From: Desulfonatronospira sp.
GTDB taxonomy: Bacteria; Desulfobacterota; Desulfovibrionia; Desulfovibrionales; Desulfonatronovibrionaceae
Length of the DNA: 5,438 bases
Direction: 5' to 3'
NCBI GenBank assembly: GCA_003563255.1
Contig: PWSL01000424.1
Coordinates: 1 to 5,438 of the forward strand
Positions 1 to 4,728 of the stretch are shown here, piece after piece. The notes beneath the pieces are model-generated. The model made no database searches and was not told the origin of the DNA. It was given only the letters and a program-made list of their open reading frames with translations. The position numbers were made by a program, and so were the translations under genes. Every line of letters starts with the position of its first letter. Position 1 is the first letter of the stretch.

Positions 1-1
1 C

Positions 2-496
2 ATGTGGGGTCCGCTGGGGCGCGGGTTCAGGCTCTCCCCTGAAAAACGCTACCTGATCCTGGCCGGGGGCATGGGCATCGCCCCTTTTATCGGCCTTTGC
101 AAGGAGCACCCCTATCCCGGCAAGCTGAGCCTTATCTTTGGTCATCGCATGGACCGGTCCTGCTACCCCTTTGATGAACTGCCCGGGGAGATGCAGCGCC
201 AGAATATGCGCCAGACGAACCAGGAAGACATGGAACATTTCGGCCGGGTCCTCAGGGAGCAGATATCCCGGTTTGCTTCCAGGGGAGAGGTCCTGGCCTG
301 CGGTCCCATGCCTTTTCTGCAGGTGGTGCAAAAGCATGTGCTGGAAGCAGGGGCCTCGGCCCAGCTTTCGGTGGAGACTAGAATGGCCTGCGGAGTAGGT
401 GCCTGCCTGGGATGCGTGGTTCAGACCCGCAGCCAGGGTCTGGTACAGAGCTGTGTACAAGGACCGGTCTTTGATGCCGGGGAACTGGTGTTGTAG
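2..496 (+). CDS. pyrK: Dihydroorotate dehydrogenase electron-transfer subunit (PyrK), C-terminal part, 5' end outside window
   Basis: This is the FAD and [2Fe-2S] subunit of class 1B dihydroorotate dehydrogenase. It moves electrons between NAD(H) and the FMN of PyrD in the cytoplasm. The reading frame is open at the left edge, so the first visible Met is not the start. The 164 visible residues begin at the conserved GPLGRGF segment; family members are usually about 230-280 aa, so most of the N-terminal FAD-binding barrel lies outside. Visible motifs are the nucleotide-binding AGGMGIAPF (21-29), CGPMPFLQVV (100-109), and the cluster ligands C130, C135, C138 and C151 in the ACGVGACLGC...C pattern, followed by GPVF. 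The TAG stop lies 2 nt before pyrD, consistent with translational coupling. All cluster cysteines are present, so the subunit looks functional. Other ferredoxin-reductase-like proteins are possible in principle, but the pyrD neighbour settles the call. Confidence 0.95.
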   Translation: MWGPLGRGFRLSPEKRYLILAGGMGIAPFIGLCKEHPYPGKLSLIFGHRMDRSCYPFDELPGEMQRQNMRQTNQEDMEHFGRVLREQISRFASRGEVLACGPMPFLQVVQKHVLEAGASAQLSVETRMACGVGACLGCVVQTRSQGLVQSCVQGPVFDAGELVL

Positions 497-498
497 CT

Positions 499-1413
499 AT
501 GGATATAAGTGTCGATCTGGGCGGACTCCGCCTCAAAAATCCCATCATGAGCGCATCCGGGACCTTTGGCTATGGCCTGGAATTTTCTCCCTACGGAGAC
601 CTGCAAAAGCTGGGAGCCATCGTGGTCAAAGGCCTATCCCTGCATCCGCGCAGCGGCAATCCCACACCGCGCATCACTGAAACACCCTGCGGCATGTTAA
701 ACGCCATAGGCCTGCAGAATGTGGGGGTGGAAAAATTTCTTGCACAGAAGCTTCCCTTTCTGCCTGCGGATGAAACCCCGGTAGTGGCCAATCTCTATGC
801 CCAGGGTGCTGAAGAATTCGTGGAGCTGGCGGCAATCCTGGGGGATGCACCCCGAGTGGGGGCCCTGGAGGTGAATATATCGTGTCCCAATGTGCGTTGC
901 GGCGGGGTGCAGTTCGGCCAGGACCCCGAGGCCGCGGCATCCGTCACCCGGGAAGTGCGCAGGGCCAGCCCGGACAAGCCCCTGATCATCAAGCTGAGCC
1001 CCAATGTCACGGATATCAGGGTCATTGCCCGGGCGGTGCGGGATGCCGGCGCGGATGTTATTTCCCTGATAAACACCCTGGGGGGCATGGCAGTGGACAT
1101 CCACAGCAGAAAGCCCAGGCTGGCCAATATAGTGGGCGGCCTCTCCGGTCCCGCTGTGAAGCCGGTGGCCCTGAAGATGGTCTACGAGGTCTGCCGCGAA
1201 GTGGATATCCCGGTCATCGGCCTGGGCGGCATCTGCAGCGCCCGGGACGTGCTGGAATTCATCATGGTGGGGGCCCACGCTGTGCAGGTGGGCACGGCCA
1301 ATTTCATGCGCCCGGACTTGATTTTCGACCTGGTGGACGAACTGCCCGGCCTGCTGGCTGAGCTGGGTGCAGAGTCTCTCGACGATTTCAGAGGTTCTCT
1401 GGAGACTCAATGA
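499..1413 (+). CDS. pyrD: Dihydroorotate dehydrogenase, class 1B catalytic subunit
   Basis: This FMN enzyme oxidises dihydroorotate to orotate, the fourth step of UMP synthesis, and in class 1B pairs with PyrK as a cytosolic, NAD-linked complex. The 304-aa length is normal. The start is supported by the typical N-terminus MDISVDLGGLRLKNPIMSASG. Visible motifs include K44 in VVKGLS, the substrate loop NAIGLQN (68-74), the catalytic-base Cys129 in VNISCPNV (class 1 uses Cys where class 2 uses Ser), K165 in IIKLSPN, N192 in INT, and the FMN phosphate-binding elements GLGGI (241-245) and VGTANF (264-269). There is no N-terminal membrane extension as in class 2. No strong Shine-Dalgarno sequence precedes the ATG, which fits coupling to pyrK, whose stop is 2 nt away. 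A weak 6-bp inverted repeat straddles the stop codon, without a T-run. Confidence 0.97.
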   Translation: MDISVDLGGLRLKNPIMSASGTFGYGLEFSPYGDLQKLGAIVVKGLSLHPRSGNPTPRITETPCGMLNAIGLQNVGVEKFLAQKLPFLPADETPVVANLYAQGAEEFVELAAILGDAPRVGALEVNISCPNVRCGGVQFGQDPEAAASVTREVRRASPDKPLIIKLSPNVTDIRVIARAVRDAGADVISLINTLGGMAVDIHSRKPRLANIVGGLSGPAVKPVALKMVYEVCREVDIPVIGLGGICSARDVLEFIMVGAHAVQVGTANFMRPDLIFDLVDELPGLLAELGAESLDDFRGSLETQ

Positions 1414-1473
1414 AATCCCTTCATTACCCCAATCAACCATTAGCAGATAACTGGACTAAGGGTATAGCCCGGG

Positions 1474-1525
1474 TTAGCAGCTGTATCCTGCGGGGATAAA
1501 TAAATCAGGGTCACCCGCCTGCTAA
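1474..1525. repeat. Nested inverted-repeat segment (possible folded RNA or old element)
   Basis: TTAGCAG at 1474-1480 is the exact reverse complement of CTGCTAA at 1519-1525. Inside it, GCGGG at 1490-1494 pairs with CCCGC at 1514-1518. On the right side the two arms abut; on the left they are separated by a 9-nt bulge. The result would be a 12-bp two-part stem with a 19-nt AT-rich loop. No function is recognised. It could be transcript 3' structure after pyrD, or a decayed repeat. Confidence 0.45.
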
Positions 1526-1560
1526 GACTTGAAAAACAGAAGGGTGTCAGATAGGCTGTA

Positions 1561-1576
1561 AGCTTGAAAACAAGCT
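1561..1576. other. Perfect 6-bp hairpin with AAAA loop
   Basis: AGCTTG AAAA CAAGCT is a perfect stem with a 4-nt loop. A six-T run follows only at 1586-1591, 9 nt after the stem, so this is at best an atypical or weak terminator for the pyr transcript. The T-run belongs to the start of the first repeat copy. Confidence 0.4.
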
Positions 1577-1579
1577 GCA

Positions 1580-1693
1580 CTGCTGTTTTTTAAGGAAAGC
1601 AGGGGACAGGCACCCCCGCACTTATTTTTGTTAAGGGAAATTTCAGCATATAAAAAAAACAAGTGCGTGGAGAGCCAGTCCCCATGCTACATC
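1580..1693. repeat. Palindromic REP/MITE-like element, copy 1 of a tandem pair
   Basis: This copy is 114 bp and abuts a near-identical 115-bp copy. Its core is a long imperfect palindrome: left arm about 1599-1630 (starting GCAGGGGACAGGC) and right arm about 1653-1687 (ending GCCAGTCCCCATGC). The arms pair over GTCCCC, GCC and an AAGTGC tract followed by a run of A, with a few bulges. The loop (about 1631-1652) is AT-rich. A smaller CTGCT/AGCAG inverted repeat sits at the left end, around a T-run. Relative to copy 2 this copy has a T instead of G at 1667, which breaks one stem pair. There is no internal transposase, so it would be non-autonomous. The GGGGACAGGC / GCCAGTCCCC ends resemble, from memory, elements mobilised by REP-associated Y1 transposases; that link is inference. 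Confidence 0.8.
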
Positions 1694-1808
1694 CTGCTGT
1701 TTTTTTAAGGAAAGCAGGGGACAGGCACCCCCGCACTTATTTTTGTTAAGGGAAATTTCAGCATATTTGAAAAACAAGTGCGGGGAGAGCCAGTCCCCAT
1801 GCCACATC
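1694..1808. repeat. Palindromic REP/MITE-like element, copy 2 of a tandem pair
   Basis: This is a direct repeat of 1580-1693, beginning at the next base. Differences by eye are one extra T in the T-run, three substitutions at the loop/right-arm junction (TTG at 1767-1769 versus AAA at 1652-1654), G1782 versus T1667, and C1803 versus T1688. The arms are about 1714-1745 and 1769-1802. This copy has the better stem, including an uninterrupted AAGTGCGGGG tract paired with CCCCGCACTT. Two near-identical abutting copies indicate a recent tandem duplication or paired insertion. It ends 78 bp before the HD-gene start codon and may lie in that gene's 5' leader. Confidence 0.8.
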
Positions 1809-1875
1809 CAAAGCGCAGATATATTAGCTGCAACCGGTTGAACCTTTGCAGGGTTTTGCTTCAAGGCGAAATCTT

Positions 1876-1881
1876 AAGGAG
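1876..1881 (+). promoter_or_regulatory. Ribosome-binding site of the HD-domain gene
   Basis: AAGGAG lies 5 nt before ATG 1887 and supports that start codon. Confidence 0.85.
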
Positions 1882-1886
1882 ATAAA

Positions 1887-3212
1887 ATGCCCCAGCCCAT
1901 AAAAGATGCAGTCGCCCTGTGTAAAACCATCATGCGCAACGGCTACGATGCATACGTCATCAATGCCCCCCTTCAGGAGCGGGCCATGGACCAGAACCAC
2001 ATGGAAGTGGATATTTGCACGGAACTGGACTTTACCGGCCTGACCAAGCTTTTCCCCAGCCTGGAGACCTCGGGGGGGCTGGATTTCCTGGGCTTCTTAA
2101 GGCAGGGCCAGATGACATTCAATTTTTACCCCGCAGACGTCATAGAAAGTTCATATACCGATGGCACCATAGCCCGCATGACTCCAAGGCTGGTTAAGCG
2201 TCTGGAAGAGATGGGGGATTTGCCCCTGGTCTGGGCCTGCCCCTACATCCCGGATCCCAGAGCGGTTTACGACGGCTTTGAAGATCTGGATACAGGCAAA
2301 ATCACCCTGGAGGGACTCCCTGACGAGACCCTGAAGAAGGATTACCTGCGGGCCGTCAAGGCCCTGCGTTTTTCAGCCAATTTCGGCCTGCCCATAGAGG
2401 GCAACACATGGCTGGCTATTCTCAGGTCCTCCAGGAGGGTTCTGGACTACGTGTCAGTTACAGATCTCATGGACGAATGGCGCAAGGTGGAAGCCGAAAA
2501 CATGCACAGGTTCGTGGAGCTTTTGTTTGAATCCATGATCCTGCATGGTCTCATCCCGGAGCTTGCATCACTGAACAGGGTGGAGCAGGTCAAAAATCCC
2601 GAGTATGGCCGGGAAAATGTCTGGGAGCATACTCTGGGGGTGATACGCCATTACCCGGAGGAGCTTCCCTATGACTGGTACGGCACTATGGCCTGTCTGT
2701 TTCACGATGTGGGCAAACTGTTCGCCGCGGAATACTTTCACGACAAAATCACTTTTTATCAGCACCACCGCATAGGGGCCAAGGTTACCCGCAAGATCCT
2801 TAAACGGCTCAGGTTCAATACCGATGAAATCGACCTGGTGTGTCACCTGGTGCGCCATCATATGCGCTTTCATTTCATGCTCACGGACCGCGGCATCCGC
2901 AGGTTCATGGCCCTGGACGAATATCCCAGGCTCATGGAAATGGTCCGGGCGGATATCAAGGCCAGGGACGGCAGCTACAAGGAATTCAACCACAACCTGA
3001 AGATGCTTGAGAAGGCCAAAGTCAGGGAGGAAATCCTGGAGCCGCTTTTGAACGGGCATGAGATCATGGAATTCACCGGCATCAAGCCCGGTCCCGGAGT
3101 GGGGGTGATCCGCGAGGCCCTGCTTCAGGCCCAGGCAGCAGGAGATGTTACCTCGGTGCCCGAGGCCATAGAATTTGTCATGCGCTACAAGGAAAAGGAG
3201 CATCTGCAATAG
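1887..3212 (+). CDS. HD-domain protein with degenerate tRNA-nucleotidyltransferase (CCA/poly(A) polymerase) architecture
   Basis: The 441-aa protein follows the layout of class II CCA-adding/poly(A) polymerases with an HD domain. The N-terminal head (about 8-110) keeps only the outline: AYVINAPLQERAMD (22-35) stands where family members have a GG-x-VRD motif, and MEVDICTE (39-46) where they have DxDxxT, so the first Asp is Glu. No RRDFTxNA motif is seen. The neck LRAVKALRFSANFGLPIE (154-171) is well preserved. The HD domain (about 240-360) has H248, H273-D274 in LFHDVGK, H293/H294, H324/H325 in LVRHHM, and D354 in RADIKARD. The C-terminus has the family NGHEIMEFTGIKPGPGVG stretch (389-406). 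The phosphohydrolase half therefore looks intact while the nucleotidyltransferase half looks inactive or altered. It is cytosolic; no signal or membrane segments are seen. Substrate is unknown; tRNA or RNA 3' ends are the natural guess. The stop is tightly linked to rlmN. Confidence 0.85.
   Translation: MPQPIKDAVALCKTIMRNGYDAYVINAPLQERAMDQNHMEVDICTELDFTGLTKLFPSLETSGGLDFLGFLRQGQMTFNFYPADVIESSYTDGTIARMTPRLVKRLEEMGDLPLVWACPYIPDPRAVYDGFEDLDTGKITLEGLPDETLKKDYLRAVKALRFSANFGLPIEGNTWLAILRSSRRVLDYVSVTDLMDEWRKVEAENMHRFVELLFESMILHGLIPELASLNRVEQVKNPEYGRENVWEHTLGVIRHYPEELPYDWYGTMACLFHDVGKLFAAEYFHDKITFYQHHRIGAKVTRKILKRLRFNTDEIDLVCHLVRHHMRFHFMLTDRGIRRFMALDEYPRLMEMVRADIKARDGSYKEFNHNLKMLEKAKVREEILEPLLNGHEIMEFTGIKPGPGVGVIREALLQAQAAGDVTSVPEAIEFVMRYKEKEHLQ
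3193..3200 (+). promoter_or_regulatory. Shine-Dalgarno sequence for rlmN, inside the end of the HD gene
   Basis: AAAAGGAG lies 8 nt before the ATA codon at 3209, ideal spacing for a start there, but 41 nt before the first canonical ATG at 3242. No comparable site precedes ATG 3242. It therefore bears directly on where rlmN begins. Confidence 0.55.
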
Positions 3213-3241
3213 ACAACCTGCTGGAACAAGACCGCGAATCA

Positions 3242-4240
3242 ATGCAGAACCTGCTGAAACATCGCGGGGAACCGGCCTACAGGGCGGATCAGCTATGGCA
3301 GTGGATGTGGCAGAAGAAGGCCGGGAATTTCCAGGAGATGACCAACATTTCCAAGGCCCTGCGCAGCAGTCTGCAGCAGGAGTTTGTCCTGCAAAGGCCT
3401 GAGGTGGTCCAGAAAAAGGAAAGCATTGACGGGACAGTAAAGCTCCTGCTGGGTCTTAGTGACGGCTTCTGTATCGAGACGGTCATCATCCCGGAAAAGG
3501 ATTATTATACCCAGTGCATTTCCACCCAGGTGGGGTGCCCCATGGGATGTGTCTTCTGCAGTACCGGGCGTATGGGGTTCAAGCGCAACCTCACCCCCGG
3601 GGAGATAGCTTCCCAGGTTCTTGTGGCAGGCCGGCACCTGGAGGACACAGGCCTGGACAGTACCCGTCTGACCAACGTGGTGCTCATGGGCATGGGGGAG
3701 CCGCTTTTAAACTGGGATGCGGTGAAAAAAGCCATGGGCATGATGACGGATCCCCTGGGACTGGGGATCTCCAGAAGAAGGCTTACCCTGTCCACGGTGG
3801 GGGTCAGGGACAGGCTGCAGGAGTTCGGTCGCTCCCGCCTGGGTATGCTGGCGGTGTCCCTGCATGCACCGGATCAGGAACTGCGCCGCAAGCTTATGCC
3901 CGGGGCCGCAACCTGGGATATACAGGACCTGGTCAGTGCCCTGGAACAATACCCTCTTGCCCCCAGGGAACGTATTACCATTGAATACGTTCTGTTAAAG
4001 GATATAAACGACTCCCCGGCCCAGGCCAGGGGCCTTGTGCGTCTTTTGTCCCGGGTCAAATGCAAGGTGAACCTGCTGGCCTGTAATCCCGGGGAGCATG
4101 AAGGATATCAGCCGCCACAGGAGAAGACCATACTGGCGTTTGAGGAAGTGCTTCGCTCCAAGGGGCTGACTGTCACCCTGCGCAAAAGCAAGGGCCAGGA
4201 TATCAGCGCCGCTTGCGGACAGCTGGCTGCAGATTCATGA
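3242..4240 (+). CDS. rlmN: Dual-specificity 23S rRNA / tRNA adenine-C2 methyltransferase RlmN (canonical start given; probably begins near 3209)
   Basis: This is a radical-SAM enzyme that methylates C2 of A2503 in 23S rRNA and A37 in some tRNAs. Counting from ATG 3242 (332 aa), it has the CxxxCxxC cluster ligands C99, C103 and C106 in GCPMGCVFC, a conserved upstream C92 seven residues before the first cluster Cys, the ETVIIPE segment (79-85), GMGEPLLN (150-157), and the methyl-carrier Cys C325 in DISAACGQL. All residues expected for activity are present. The N-terminal RlmN motif NLL-x6-M...GEPxxRADQ is only complete if translation starts upstream: in frame, 3209-3241 reads I-D-N-L-L-E-Q-D-R-E-S and aligns gap-free there with my recollection of E. 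coli RlmN (INLLDLNRQQM). ATG 3242 also lacks a Shine-Dalgarno sequence. A start at 3209 would give 343 aa. Confidence 0.95.
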   Translation: MQNLLKHRGEPAYRADQLWQWMWQKKAGNFQEMTNISKALRSSLQQEFVLQRPEVVQKKESIDGTVKLLLGLSDGFCIETVIIPEKDYYTQCISTQVGCPMGCVFCSTGRMGFKRNLTPGEIASQVLVAGRHLEDTGLDSTRLTNVVLMGMGEPLLNWDAVKKAMGMMTDPLGLGISRRRLTLSTVGVRDRLQEFGRSRLGMLAVSLHAPDQELRRKLMPGAATWDIQDLVSALEQYPLAPRERITIEYVLLKDINDSPAQARGLVRLLSRVKCKVNLLACNPGEHEGYQPPQEKTILAFEEVLRSKGLTVTLRKSKGQDISAACGQLAADS

Positions 4241-4246
4241 ACTGGG

Positions 4247-4302
4247 GGGCATGGGGCGTAGGGCATAGGGCATGGAGCATGGGGAAGAGGGTATGGGCGT
4301 GA
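4247..4302. repeat. Degenerate heptanucleotide tandem repeat (GGGCATR), 8 units
   Basis: In an unbroken 7-nt phase the units read GGGCATG, GGGCGTA, GGGCATA, GGGCATG, GAGCATG, GGGAAGA, GGGTATG, GGCGTGA. The first five are close to consensus and the last three decay. The repeat begins 6 nt after the rlmN stop and fills the first half of the rlmN-hisI spacer. Similar GGGCAT-type heptamer tracts occur in intergenic DNA of various bacteria as I recall; function is unknown. Confidence 0.75.
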
Positions 4303-4337
4303 TGAAGAGTATCAGTAAGAAATGATCAAGGGTAAAC

Positions 4338-4343
4338 AAGGAG
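4338..4343 (+). promoter_or_regulatory. Ribosome-binding site that sets the TTG start of hisI
   Basis: AAGGAG lies 7 nt before TTG 4351. An in-frame stop (TAA, 4333-4335) lies just upstream, so no earlier start is possible. Confidence 0.85.
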
Positions 4344-4350
4344 ACACGTT

Positions 4351-4728
4351 TTGAAACCCGATTTTGACAAGGGAAACGGGCTGTTGCCGGTGATAGTCCA
4401 GGAATGGGATACCGGAGAGGTGCTCATGCTTGCTTACAGCGACCAGCAGGCATGGGAAAAAAGCCTGGAGACCGGCGAGGCCCATTTTTACAGCCGCAGC
4501 AGAAAAAGTATATGGCATAAAGGCGGGACTTCCGGACACGTGCAGAGGATCCGGGAGATACGCATAGACTGCGACTATGACACCATCTTGTTCATGGTGG
4601 AACAGGTGGGGGGTGCGGCCTGCCACAAGGGCTACAAAAGCTGCTTTTTCACCCGGGTGGAAAAGGATGGCCGTTTCCTGGAACATGCCGCAAAAGTATT
4701 CGATCCCAAGGAGGTTTACAATAAATGA
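4351..4728 (+). CDS. hisI: Phosphoribosyl-AMP cyclohydrolase (monofunctional HisI)
   Basis: This enzyme hydrolyses the purine ring of phosphoribosyl-AMP, the third step of histidine synthesis, in the cytoplasm. The 125-aa length is that of the single-domain enzyme; there is no fused HisE pyrophosphohydrolase, so HisE must be encoded elsewhere. Diagnostic features are [13 protein letters not shown] (18-30), [18 protein letters not shown] (46-63), the Mg-binding D73-C-D75-Y-D77 triad, and the zinc cysteines C74, C91 and C98 in DCDYD...ACHKGYKSC. The start is TTG: it has a good Shine-Dalgarno sequence, an in-frame stop lies just upstream, and the first in-frame Met (M26) would remove the conserved WDTGEVL region. 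The stop overlaps the hisG start as ATGA, implying translational coupling. The preceding spacer shows no run of His codons, so no classical attenuation leader is seen. Confidence 0.96.
   Translation: MKPDFDKGNGLLPVIVQEWDTGEVLMLAYSDQQAWEKSLETGEAHFYSRSRKSIWHKGGTSGHVQRIREIRIDCDYDTILFMVEQVGGAACHKGYKSCFFTRVEKDGRFLEHAAKVFDPKEVYNK
4708..4714 (+). promoter_or_regulatory. Ribosome-binding site of hisG, within the end of hisI
   Basis: AAGGAGG, a full-strength Shine-Dalgarno sequence, lies 10 nt before ATG 4725 and supports that start even though it overlaps the hisI stop. Confidence 0.85.

Larger units (their letters stand above)
1414..1886. other. 473-bp gene-free spacer between pyrD and the HD-domain gene
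   Basis: No convincing coding region is present on either strand. The minus-strand frame at 1643-1864 is formed almost entirely by the repeat described below. The spacer holds, in order: a weak 6-bp inverted repeat over the pyrD stop (1409-1425), a nested inverted-repeat segment (1474-1525), a perfect hairpin (1561-1576), the two-copy palindromic repeat (1580-1808), a 10-bp palindrome CAACCGGTTG (1831-1840) and the ribosome-binding site of the next gene. It probably separates two transcription units, but I see no textbook terminator (GC stem directly followed by a T-run) and no promoter I would defend. Confidence 0.7.

Noticed and set aside
1409..1425. AATGAA/TTCATT inverted repeat at the pyrD stop as a terminator
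   Set aside because: The 6-bp stem is AT-rich with only two G-C pairs and no T-run follows, so it is too weak to call.
697..1440. 247-codon open frame on the minus strand across pyrD
   Set aside because: It lies wholly antisense to a motif-complete pyrD, has no recognisable domain, and is the kind of shadow frame that GC-rich codon use produces.
1643..1864. 73-codon minus-strand frame in the intergenic spacer
   Set aside because: Most of it is translation of the tandem palindromic repeat; there is no domain or protein-like pattern.
1820..1866. Possible sigma-70 promoter elements (TATATT at 1820-1825, TTGAAC at 1838-1843)
   Set aside because: Neither has a partner box at proper spacing, so a promoter call is not supportable.
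1414..1886. tRNA or CRISPR array in the spacer
   Set aside because: No cloverleaf or T-loop consensus is seen. The repeat has only two ~115-bp abutting units with no spacers, unlike CRISPR.
2568..3242. 224-codon minus-strand frame opposite the HD gene
   Set aside because: It is antisense to the conserved HD and C-terminal regions, with low-complexity shadow-like composition and no family motif.
4241..4350. Histidine attenuation leader or T-box before hisI
   Set aside because: There is no His-codon run, no T-box signature, and no terminator hairpin with T-run in the spacer.
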